In this document: one piece after another, positions 44,150 through 54,218 of the stretch
Position numbering within the stretch: the first letter of the stretch is position 1
Layout of the letters: each line of letters starts with the position of its first letter
NCBI RefSeq assembly: GCF_019279795.1
Contig: NC_056749.1
Coordinates: forward strand, 575,024,247-575,088,246
Reading direction: 5' to 3'
DNA length: 64,000 bases
Origin: Protopterus annectens
Taxonomy: Eukaryota > Chordata > Ceratodontiformes > Protopteridae
Notes under the pieces: model-generated
Database searches by the model: none
What the model was told of the DNA's origin: nothing
The model's input: only the letters and a program-made list of their open reading frames with translations
Translations under genes and position numbers: made by a program

Positions 44150-45115
44150 ATATGTCTTTCAATCACCAGTATCTTCTCTGGACATCCACACCAAGCAATA
44201 TTCTTTGGAATTGAGGACTACCATGGGTTGAGTTTCCAATATGCCTTCTTTGGCTTTTACGACTTTCATCAGCAGGTCAATGATGTAGTCAAACTTTCGC
44301 TTTTCAAATATTGGTTTTGCTACCCACTCCTGCTTTGCCTTCGCATACATCATGTTGTATTTAAGCTCTCCCTTCGGTGCTGAGTTTTGTGTAGGGAATC
44401 AGACCACTGCTTGTTTACGATAGAGGTTTTTGTTGTGAACCAGAATGGCCAAAATGATTTGTGCCTTCATTCTTGCAAAACTGAAATGCTCTGACTTTGG
44501 GCAGTACTTGCACAGTAATGCATGAACACCTCTAGGTTGCCGGGATGGTGGAACTTGGTAACCTGCTTTAAATCTTTAATAAAAACTCAACTTGCAACAA
44601 TCCTCTTCAGTGCACTGTAGCATGCATCATCTTTATCTAGCCGCTTCTTCTCATCTCCATCGACAACTGGCATCTCATGACCGCAACATGAAACCTTCTT
44701 TATACCATTCCAGCTGTGTTGGTCTGTTACATGGTACAGCAACGACAACCATTTCTCCTGTAGTACAACTTCATCACCTTTCAGCACACCACCATAGGTG
44801 ATTGGAAATACTGTGGCACCACTGCAGCAATTCTCATGTTCCTCACGTTTTACCAGCCTCTGCAATTTTCTTGGTCAAGGTTTTGGCCATATGCCACACA
44901 TTGAACTGGTGATCCACTGCTGAGAATTCCTTGTGCATCAAAAATTTTATCTCTGAATGTTGGCCTGTTGCCACAACACTTACCTTAAGATTCCTTGACA
45001 GCAAGTTAGACAGGCACGTCTTGAACGCTTTCTTCTCCAGTGCCACCAAAGATACTCCTGTTGCATACCTGCTCAAGTGCAAAATCAATAATGAATCCAG
45101 AAGAGTCAGTGACAT
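44150..45115 (-). pseudogene. Kolobok-like transposase relic
   Basis: On the minus strand: VVATGQHSEIKFLMHKEF, HQFNVWHMAKTLTKK, then EKWLSLLYHVTDQHSW, TKFHHPGNLEVFMH and AKAKQEWVAKPIFEKRKFDYI in order, across three frames. A Asp/His block, an FxVWHxAK block, a YHVTxxHxW block and an FHHxGxxEVFH block occur in this order in THAP-associated (Kolobok-type) DDE transposases, in my recollection of those families. Heavily damaged. The upstream end abuts hAT-type sequence near 45115. Confidence 0.5.
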
Positions 45116-45960
45116 TTGTTCTTGATGACTAAAGTCAGGTGTACAATCCAGTATAATGGAGTAGTACTTAGCATCTCTTATCTTTTGCAAAATTCTCTGA
45201 CAGACTTTGACATTAACATTATCTACTCATTCTGAATGGTTTCCCAAATAGTGGTCATGGATCTTAACATTACTGATACAATGATGGTGTTTGTGTATTA
45301 CTACATCAAACTTGCCCAATAACTGCACTAACCCAAAGGAAATTACTGTTACTACTTGTAAAAAGACGATGTTCACTATACCTAAATGCCAAGTTAGGTT
45401 GCAACAAGTACTGACAGATTACAAGCAGTCTTCCTAGTACATTTCTGCAGTATTTCTCTCAGTTTTTATCATCATCTCAGTGATGATCGGCGGTAGAGCT
45501 ATTAAGCCTAAGTGAAATTCACTCCACTTTGCAGCAGCTTCTTTATATTTCACTGTCTGTCCGTGTTCAATCAGTTTTTGTCCTAAATTTTCCAGTCACA
45601 TGTTCCTGTACTAGATAGGGCAACTACATGTGTACTGCTGAACAGTTTGCAACAAAAAACGAATACTAAGTTACTACTTTTTGAATGCAGCAACCAGGAC
45701 CTTCTGACTATCTTACCAGTTATAAATCTTTTATTATAAAACATGGGATTGAATCTTCTATGATGATCATCATGGGGAAACTGTCTCATTATTTGAACAG
45801 GCCCTCCAGCAATTAAAAAACAGTGAATGTTGTCATCTATGAGTTGTGGCCATTTAGCTGGGTCAATATCTATTTTTGGATCTACTTCCTTATCATATTC
45901 TTTTATAAAGTGTCATCTTCTTCGTCAGATACCTGACTTGCTCCTAGCTATGAACACAAA
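45115..45960 (-). pseudogene. hAT transposase N-terminal relic (ZMYM/TTF-type zinc finger)
   Basis: On the minus strand, WPQLIDDNIHCF, RQFPHDDHHRRFNP, IVRRSWLLHSKSSNLVFVFCCKLF, and after a decayed stretch RDAKYYSIILDCTPDFSHQEQM. These match the TTF-type zinc finger and the start of the catalytic region of ZMYM1-like hAT transposases; the hAT relic at 59600-61160 has the same ILDCTPDIS block. After SHQEQM the sequence changes to Kolobok-like. Confidence 0.55.
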
Positions 45961-46245
45961 AGAATATCACAATGAAAGGATGCCCCAGGTGGCTTTGTTT
46001 TACTCCATTAACCCCCCAGATGCACAGTAGCAAGCGCTGCCGAAACCCCACCAAACACCCAGCACCAGGTGGTTTGTTACTACATTCATGAATAAACATT
46101 TTGATGTTACTCGTCCACATGAATATTCATCCAGGATTATCAGCATGTGAAAAGCAGATACGGCTGACTTGTTAAGCTACTAAAGAGACACAGGACAAAT
46201 AATTTTAAAAGCATTTCAAAAAGAAATACAAAGGGAAACCTCTGT
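45961..46245. other. No gene recognised
   Basis: Short unassigned spacer between the hAT relic and the RTE 3' end. Confidence 0.4.
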
Positions 46246-46414
46246 ATGTATGCCTATATTATTCTTTTTTCAGCTGCTCCCATTAGGGGTCGCCACAGCG
46301 GATCATCTGTTTCCATTTCTTCCTGTCCTCTGCATCTTGCTCTGTCACACCAACCACCTGCATGTCCTCTCTCACCACATCCATAAACCTTATCTTAGGC
46401 CTTTTCTTTTCCTG

Positions 46415-46898
46415 TTACCTGGCAGCTTCATCCTTGGCATCTTTTTCCACAATATGCTCTGCATCCCTCCTCAGCACATGTCCAAACCAACATAATCTTG
46501 TCTCTCTGGCTTTGTCTTCAAACCTTCCAACCTGGGCTGACTCTCTAATATACTTATTCCTAATCCTATCCACCCTCGTCACACCCAGTCCAAATCTTAA
46601 CATCTTTAACTCTGCCATGCCCAGCTCTGCCTTTTTGTCAGTGCCACTGTCTCCAACCCATATAACATAGCTGGTCTCACTACCCTCTTGTAGACCTTCC
46701 CTTTCACTCTTACTGGTACTTGTGTGTCACAAATCACACCTGACACTCTTCTCCACCCACTCCATCCTGCCTGTACTCTCTTCTTCACCTCTCTTCCACA
46801 CTCACCATTACTCTGAACTCCTGATCCCAAGTATTTAAACTCCTCCACCTTCACCACCTCTTCTCCCTGCATCCTCACCATTCCTCTTTCCTTCCTCT

Positions 46899-46985
<87 letters not shown>

Positions 46986-47230
46986 TCTGTCTTAGTCCTG
47001 CTGACCTCCATTCTTCTTCTGTCTAGAGCATATCTCCACCTCTCCAGGGTCTCCTCCACCTGTTTCCTACTCTCACTACAGATCACAATGTCATCTGCAA
47101 ACATCATAGTCCACGGGGACTCCTGTCTGATCTTGTCTGTCAACCTGTCCATCACCATTGCAAATAAGAAAGGGCTCAGAGCTGATCCTTGATGTAATCC
47201 ACCTCCACCTTAAACGCATCCGTCACTCCC
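46415..47230 (-). pseudogene. RTE reverse transcriptase C-terminal half with (TG)n expansion
   Basis: GLHQGSALSPFLFAMVMD (motif B) and PWTMMFADDIVI (catalytic FADD intact) are followed by SRTKTEYV, where a TG repeat of about 40 units (46903-46982) interrupts; then NERKERG, VVKVEEFKYLGSGVQSNGE, GWRRVSGVICD, RPAMLYGLETV and VAELKMLRFGLGVTR-type sequence with LCWFGHVLRR. The order is exactly that of RTE ORF C-termini. The repeat and small indels divide it into three open stretches. Confidence 0.85.
46903..46982. repeat. (CA)40 microsatellite
   Basis: Uninterrupted CA dinucleotide, 80 bp, inside the RTE RT region. It reads as TG on the coding strand, so it encodes alternating Cys-Val and keeps the frame open. 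Confidence 0.95.
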
Positions 47231-47452
47231 ACCACAGGCCTCACCGCTGTCATCTCTCTGACAATCCCACTTCTTCTTTGACAACCTCTTTCTCTGTATA
47301 CTCTCCTGTACTTCCTCATTCCACCACGAGGTCTCCTTGTCCTTCCTCTTTCCAGATGTCACACCAAGCACCTTTCTAGCCATCTCCCTTACTAGCTCTG
47401 CTGTAGTTACCCAGCTATTCGGTAACTCTTCACTGCCACCCAGTGCCTGTCT

Positions 47453-48497
47453 TTACTCTTCCCTGAACTCCACTTCACAATTACCCTTTTTCAATTTCCA
47501 CCATTTGATCCTTGGTGCTGCCCTCACACTGCTCCTCTTCTTGATCACCATTGTCATCCTACAAATCCCCATCCTATGCTGCCTAACTACACTTTCCCCT
47601 GCCATCACTTTACAGTCTCCAATCTCCTTCAGACTGGGCCTTCTACATAAGATATAATCCACCTGTGTGCATCTTCCTCCACTCTTGTATGTCACCCTAT
47701 GCTCCTCCCTCTTGTTAAAATATGTATTCACCACAGCCATGCCCATCCTTTTCGCAAAATCCACTACCATGTGACCTTCTGCATTCCTTTATTTAACACC
47801 ATACCTACCCATCACTTCCTCATCCCCTCTGTTCCCTTCACCAACATGTCCATTAAAATCTGCTCCAATCACCACTCTCTCAGCCTTGGGTACAGTCATC
47901 ACCACTTCATCCAACTCACTCCAAAATTTTTCTCTCTCATCCATCGCACACCCAACTTGTGGAGCATATGCACTAACAACATTCATCATTACACCATCAA
48001 TTTCCAGCTTCATAAACATCACTCTATCAGACACTCTTCATCTCCAAAACACTCTTAGCATACTGTTCCTTCAGGATAACCCCTATGCCATTTCTCCTCC
48101 CATCCACACCAAGATAAAACAATTTGAACCCGCCTCCGATACACCTAGCCTTGCTCCCCTTCCATCTGGTCTCTTGCACACACATTATACCAACCTTCCT
48201 TCTGTCTATCATATCAGCTAGCTCTCTCCCTATACCAGTCATATTGCCAACATTCAAAGTTCCGACCCTCACTATCACAGTCCTAGCCTTTACCTGCCTT
48301 CGGGCATGCCCTCCCCTCTTCTCCTTTGGCCAGTAGTAGCCCAATTTCCGGTAGCACCCTGTTGTCCAACAGTACTGGTGGTGGTGGTTGTTAACCCGGG
48401 CCTCGACTAATCTGGTATGTATATCTGTACTGTTGTCCACATGTATGATTTGACAATTTTTTACGCTGGATGCCCTTCCTGATGCAACCCTCCCCAT
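47453..48497 (-). pseudogene. RTE endonuclease domain
   Basis: GTLNVGNMTGIGRELADMI, IMCVQETRWKGSKA (catalytic Glu), VIGADFNGHVG (catalytic Asp-Asn) and TYKSGGRCTQVDYILCRR lie across three open stretches (48497-48027, 48034-47789, 47770-47453). The domain is largely complete but frameshifted. Downstream, LSKKKWDCQRDD is joined directly to VGVTDAFKVEV, so RT motifs before B are deleted (break near 47240). Confidence 0.82.
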
Positions 48498-48560
48498 TTA
48501 TCCAGGCTTGGGACTGGCACAAAGAAATGCACTGGTTTGTTCATCACCAGTTTGCACCGT

Positions 48561-49012
48561 CCAATTAGCAGCTAAACTGAAACATAGCTCTCTTTCTTAT
48601 TTCTAGAGCTGAGACAGATTCAGACCCCCTCCTCCATGTAAAAAAAAATAGGAATATAGCTGTCAAATCAGGCACTTTTTATAAATTGATAATGATGGTT
48701 TTAAAAGAATATAACCTAACAAGACTTTAATTTACATGGGGTTTCTATAGTTAAAGTGACTAAAGTTGCAACTGAGCACTGTATCTAAAAATCACCAACC
48801 AGTTTGAAAAAAAAAACAAATTATATCGATAGAAGCAGATTATGCAGAAAATGACCATCAATGAGGCACTGGAGAAGCATTCTTGGTACTTGCGTGATGC
48901 AGCAAGTCTTTCTCAAAAAATGACCATACCCAGAACCACTTCCCCCAAATGAATAGCATAAAAAATGGAATGTTAAATATTAACCCTTTTGTATACAGTA
49001 AAAAAAATATTC
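48561..49012. other. No gene recognised
   Basis: AT-rich spacer between the RTE 5' end and the SINE. Confidence 0.4.
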
Positions 49013-49165
49013 ATAGATTATAGGTTCATAGATTAGTACTAAGCTAACTGCTCTTGCGATTCATTTTAAGCCTAGCCAATTATCCCTTCTGAGACTCGAA
49101 CCCTGCACCTTGTGTTTGTAAGGCAAACACCTTAACCATTAGGCCACCCTCCCAACCACTAGTTG
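49013..49165 (-). mobile_element. tRNA-derived SINE with CR1-type 3' tail
   Basis: Minus strand: A box TGGCCTAATGGTTAAGG (about 49146-49130) and B box GGTTCGAGTC (about 49103-49093) form an RNA polymerase III promoter within a degenerate tRNA head. The body then reads ATTGGCTAGGCTTAAAATG...TTAGCTTAGTACTAATCTATGAACC, matching the CR1 3' end (GGCTTATAAATG...TAGCCTAGTATGAACC). The SINE therefore appears to borrow the CR1 retrotransposition machinery. Confidence 0.78.
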
Positions 49166-49299
49166 AATGTAGTCACAGTCATGGATGTCTAATTCTCCTT
49201 AGCTGAATCAGTGTCCAGGGTGTCCATATAATTTCCAGGTCCTGGAGCAGAATCTTCATTTGTGGCCTCATGCAATGGGAACATCTCAGCACCCTCCGT

Positions 49300-50064
49300 T
49301 CACTGAGCTTCTTGGAATTCCCTGATGTGACCAAGTACATTTATAAATAAGTCATCAAAATCTTTCCCATCTTTGCTTTGCCACATGCATTCATCTAAAT
49401 GGCTCAGAACCATGTGTGGCAAAGTACCATTCGTGGCCTTAAACTGTCTCTTGCAACATGACCACATGCTCTCCACAGCATGGTGTGTGCACCTGAGAGT
49501 GGGTCTACAAAAGTTAGACTGTGACTGAAAGGTGCTTGTAATTCATCCCTGGTATGTCTTCAATGCCCTGGTAAACTGCCCGCTGATCAAAAATAATGGT
49601 TGTTCCTGCAAACCATGTCATTGGATAATGGGCAGTAATGAGGCTGCAGCTTGTCTCTCCACGAAGGGAAGGTAACTAGCTTTTTCAGAGCAGGCATGGA
49701 TTACAAACACCCACCTGTCCATTTTTGCAAAGTTTCTCCCATGATTATACTTGGCTCTTACTAAAAGGCTTTCTTCAAGCTGGTCTTCCTTCCAGGACCT
49801 CCAAGTAAAATAGGGTCCTGGAGAAGTTTCCAAGTGCAGACATCTCTTAGGAACAGATACCAATCCACAACAGATTTCGGAAAAACTCCAAGGTGGTCTA
49901 CAGCCATTCTGACAGGGAATTTTCTAAGCCAGCAGTACATGGCCTCTACAATCACTTGTGAGGATAATCTACTCTTCTCAAAAAAATGTTCCAGTCAGCA
50001 TACCATTTTTACGCCTGCATTCCTTTGCTGTGCACTTCCAAAGGAAGGTAGATTTATGAGCTAC
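49300..50064 (-). pseudogene. Merlin (IS1595-like) transposase, main part
   Basis: On the minus strand: CTAKECRRKNGMLTGTFFEKSRLS, VVDWYLFLRDVC, then LEESLLVRAKYNHGR, MDRWVFVIHACSEKASYLPFV, AAASLLPII, TTIIFDQRAVYQGI, the VDPLSGAHT-type block and HLDECMW. This is the order of the ISXO2/IS1595 domain used by Merlin. The first catalytic position reads E-E-S where the family has D-E-S. Frame changes near 49800 and 49560 and several stops make it a relic. The N-terminal zinc ribbon lies at 57063-57190, on the far side of an inserted LINE. Confidence 0.72.
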
Positions 50065-50610
50065 AAGGGAAGCCCTTATATTTATTTATTTATTATTGCT
50101 TTACATTTGTTGACCGGGCTAGTCTAGCTGGATATATTTCCGTTTTCAGTAGAGGCCCGGGGAGAAAAGCTCCACACAAAACACAACAGAGACATGTTAA
50201 TAATAAAAAATAAAAATAAGAATATAAAATTAGTAATAAAATCAACAAAAAGCTAAGCCACACAAAACTACAGTAGACATGAATAATACTAGGTCAGTTA
50301 CAAAGCATCTTAATTAATGGATAAAGGCTGCGCCAAAAAAGCTTCTAAAATATAGAAAAAAATTAGAGTACAAGTGACTAGAAAAGTTGAAGGAGTAATA
50401 CAAAACTAGAAAAGAGGGAAGAGACAGTAGTCAAGAAAGTGAGAAGAGAAAAGAAGACAAAAGAGAAGAGAGGGGAGAGATGAGAGAAGTAGGTCAGAGC
50501 ATAGAAGGACTGCAAAGGGCAAAAGAAAAACTAGGTATTTGCTTAACTATTAAGCACAGAGTAGGGTTAAAGGTAGAGAAAAGGGTAATGAAGAAAGTTA
50601 GTCTGGTGTG

Positions 50611-51945
50611 CTACATGAACAAAGCCAGTGATTTTGGAAGTACAGTTTGATTTTTTGTTTGAAGAAAGGTAAGGATGTGATCAGTTATATCCCTAGGTAG
50701 CAGATTCCATATTCTACCAACAGTATTAGTGAATAGAGAGTCGCCAGCTAAGTTGTGGGACTTTATAGATTTGGCCAGGAGTTTACAAGAGGATCGAAGG
50801 GAGGTAAGATTGTTATAAGGGATTAAAAGTTGTGAAAGTATAGGGGTATTATCAGGTTGGTACAGTATTTTGTGGGCAATAGTAAGTTGTGAGATAAGAT
50901 AGTTTTGTAGTTCTAGCCAGCCTAAAAGTTTCAAATTAAGACAGTGATGGGTTCTGAAAGGGTAACCAGTGGCAAAGCGGGCAATGTTGTTATAGCAAGT
51001 TGCTAGTTTGTTTAGGTTAGCTTTCTTGAGGTTGGTGAAGATAGGAGAGGCATAAAAGAGAGTAGATATAAGATGGGAGTGGGCGATAGTAGCTCTAGTA
51101 GATGGGGTGGGAAATGGTTTAATACGGTATAAGGATCCTAATTTTCTGTTAACTGATTTGATGGTGTTGTTGATGTGTTGATCAAAAGTGAGATTGTTAT
51201 CAATGGTTATTCCTAGCAGTTTAGTTGTAGAGTCGGGAGAGATGACAGTGTTGTTGTTTGACAAGATGGTGAAGTTTAATGGGGAGGTTCGAGTGGTGGG
51301 GGTGAAGAGGAGAAGTTTAGTTTTTTTAGCATTAAGAAGGAGGTACCGTCTAGTAAACCATGTTTCTACTGTGTTGAAGATATTTTGAGTTAGTGAGATT
51401 AGATCTGAAGAGGAAGATGCTGAACAAATAATAGTGGAGTTGTCAGCGTATTGAATGCAGGTAGCGTGAGGGATTACAGAGTGAAGATCATTAATATAGA
51501 GGGAGAAAAGTGGACCAAGAATAGAGCCCTGAGGGACTCCAATAGAAATGGGCAATAAGGAAGAGATGTGGTTGTCCCAAAGAACGGCTTGTTGTCTGTT
51601 ACTCAGATATGAACTAAACCATTTATTGGCAAGGTTATCAAATGAGAGGGATTCGAGGATGTTAATTAAAGAAGAGTGGTTAACCATGTCGAAAGCTTTA
51701 GAGAGGTCAATGAATAGAGCAGAAGAGAAAAGATTATTGTTGCGATTGCTGTTGATGGTATCTACAAAGGAAAGGAGGGCAGTGGTGGTGCTATGGTGAG
51801 GTCTAAAGCCATGTTGACAGTTAGCTATAATGTTGTGTAAAGAGAGATACTGTACAAGTTGCTGATGAATACATTTCTCCATAAGTTTTGCTAAAGGTGA
51901 GAGAAGAGCAATTGGTCTAAAGTTAGAGTAGTCAATAGTTACCAC
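50611..51945 (-). pseudogene. L2-type LINE reverse transcriptase
   Basis: 444-residue open stretch: SNFRPIALLSPLAKLMEKC, HGFRPHHSTTTALL, ALFIDLSKAFDMVNH (motif A), ISIGVPQGSILGPL (motif B), CIQYADNSTIIC where the catalytic box should be Y-A-D-D (second Asp is Asn), LLLNAKKTKLLLF, and a C-terminal RIWNLLPRDI. RT palm and thumb are complete. The N-terminal fingers in 52000-52900 are frameshifted. Clade assignment to L2 or a close Jockey-superfamily relative is by motif memory. Confidence 0.8.
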
Positions 51946-52992
51946 CTTTGTGTAGTGGGATAATATGAGAGACTTTCCAGATATCAGGGATGGTTCCCTC
52001 TTGGATTGTCCTATTTATGAGTATAGTTATTGGGTATGCAATTTATTTGGCTGCCTTTTGAAGAAAAAGAGAAGGGAGCTTGTCAGCAGAGGGGGTACAA
52101 GGTTTCAGTTTGAGAATAAGTCTGTAGATGAAAGAGGTAGAGATGGGTTGTAGAGAGAAGTTGTAAGAAGAGTCTACTAGATTATTTGGAGGATAGAAGT
52201 TATTGGTGTTCAGTTGTCTAGCAAGAGATTGAATAGTTTCAGTAAAAAAAGAGTTAAAAGCATTTGCAGTTTGGTGAGGGGTGTCTGGGTCAGCGTTTAG
52301 GGGGGAGGGAGTTTTGGCTGTTCCTGGTGAAAGGAGTCTATTGATCGAGGACCAGAATTGTTTAGGTTTATTGAAATGAGTTTCTTGAAGTTCACAGTAG
52401 AATTTTCTTTTGTCAGTGATTTATAGCTTTTTTGGTAAGATTTCTAAGTTGGCGAAGTGAAGAAAATCAGAGCTGATTCTATGGCATCTCCATTTGGCCC
52501 AAACTTTATTTCTAGAGAGGATTAGTTTTTTTAGTTTCATTCGAGAGCCATGGGGCTGTATTAGACTTCATTCTAATGGTACGCTCAGGAGCATGTTTGT
52601 CCAAAATGGAAAGTAAAGTAGAATTAAAGAATAATACTGCTTCGTTAAGTGGAAGTGACTTTAAGGGGTTCCAGTTGCATGTTCAGAGTTCATTTTGAAA
52701 TAGGTCTATTTTAAAGTGTTTGGTAGAGCGTATTTTTCTTATGTTAGGGAGGTTTTGACAATCAGTCTTTTCTCTTGTAATATAAGTAAAGCAGTGGTCA
52801 ATGAGGTCATCAGGCATAGTTCCTACTTTATATGTGATGTTGACTTTGTTTATGAGTATCCAGTCTAAGATACTCTGTTTCCTACTTGGCTTATTAAGCC
52901 TTGTAGTAGAGGTAATGGATTGGGTAAAACCATTTAGGTTTATGTGAGAGGAAGGATTTTCAGCATTAATAGTATTCCAGTCTATATTAAAG

Positions 52993-53544
52993 TCACCAAG
53001 AATTATAGTTTCTTGGGGGGTAATTGGTGGGAACCCAACTGAGAAAGTCTTCTAAGATAGGTATATTGTTACCTGGCGGTATGTACATGCAGATGATGTA
53101 AAGGGATTTCTTTGCATTTAATTGGAGTTTAGTGATGATGGCTTTTACTTTACTATCCTGGGTTAGACAGGCTGAAAGGGTAGAGATACTGAGATGATTC
53201 TTAAACAGAATTGCTACTCCACCACCCTTTCGTTTAGAACGTTCAAGCCTTAGTATATTATAGCCTTGGGGTATAATCTCAGCATCTTTAGTGACTGGCT
53301 TTAGCCAGGTCTCTGAGAGGCAGAGAATGTCAAAACAGTGAGTATCAAGGAGGGTGTGTAGGTAGGGTACTTTGTTTACACTTCGTATGTTAAGATGTCC
53401 TATGAGGAAGGTATTATTGAATCTTGGTCTAGATGCTTGAGGGGAGGGATATACGGGGCCAGGGTTGGGGTGAACGTCACAGTCTTGTAAGGTAGGATCA
53501 TCAGGTTTGGATGTGAAGTTGCTCTTAAGGGTTAGAGGTTTCAT
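52993..53544 (-). pseudogene. L2-type LINE endonuclease, N-terminal part
   Basis: DCDVHPNPGP, then IGHLNIRSVNK (catalytic Asn), ILCLSETWLK (catalytic Glu), KRKGGGVAILFKN and YIICMYIPPGNN. The stretch ends by frameshift at 52993; in the next frame, around 53010-52960, ILGDFNIDWN-type sequence follows. The P-N-P-G-P leader is usual for this group of LINEs. Confidence 0.8.
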
Positions 53545-54218
53545 TTTTTTATCGGAGGGTAAGGCATAGATGAGGTGAGAGTGCCTATGGAACTTGGGTA
53601 GATGGTAGCTAGGGGTGAATTAGCATTTAAGAATGAAGAGAGAAGTGTGAAAGGTAGATATATGTTTCTGTGTGTAGTTTGGCTGGATATTAAGTGGGTT
53701 TTCGAAGAAGGTAAGAAGGTAAGCTGAGAATAGAGTGGTTGAGAGTAAAACTGCGAGTATAAGCAGGGTAGGTAAGTGGGGAGTCATATTTACAAGTAAA
53801 TCAAGGTAGATGTGGTTATAAAGTAAAGGTACAAGATTAGGGTTAAAGAGGTGGTAGTATGTGCAAGGCAAAAAAGAAAAAAAAAAAGAAAAGTAAGAGG
53901 AGAGGTAAGGATATTAAAGGATATAAAAAGTAGAGGGACAGGTAAAGTGAGTGGAAGGATATAGGATGAGTGATAACAGATGAAGAGGAGAGATGCTAGT
54001 AATAGGATAGGAGGGTAAGTAAACAAAAGAGGAAAGTGGGAGGAGGATAGGGGTGTGCAGAGGGGAGGGGTTCAAGTTTAGTGGGAAAGAAAAGGATAGG
54101 ATGGTAGGGTAAGGGGTGGGACTATAGAAGTATAAGGTTAGGACCCCTGGGGATGGGTGGGAATTGGGGGTTGGGAGGGGAACGGAGTGAGCACGCAGGG
54201 CGAACTGAGCGGGATACG

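Larger units (their letters stand above)
46250..48560 (-). mobile_element. RTE-clade LINE, internally deleted
   Basis: Minus-strand RTE element. The 5' region (48560-48300) holds the CCATTTATCCAGGCTTGGG-type sequence (plus GATGCCCTTCCTGATGCAACC) common upstream of RTE ORFs, then endonuclease, then a deletion, then the RT palm end and C-terminus, then the 3' end with CTGCTCCCATTAGGGGTCGCC (plus, about 46272). No poly-A tail, as usual for RTE. Confidence 0.85.
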
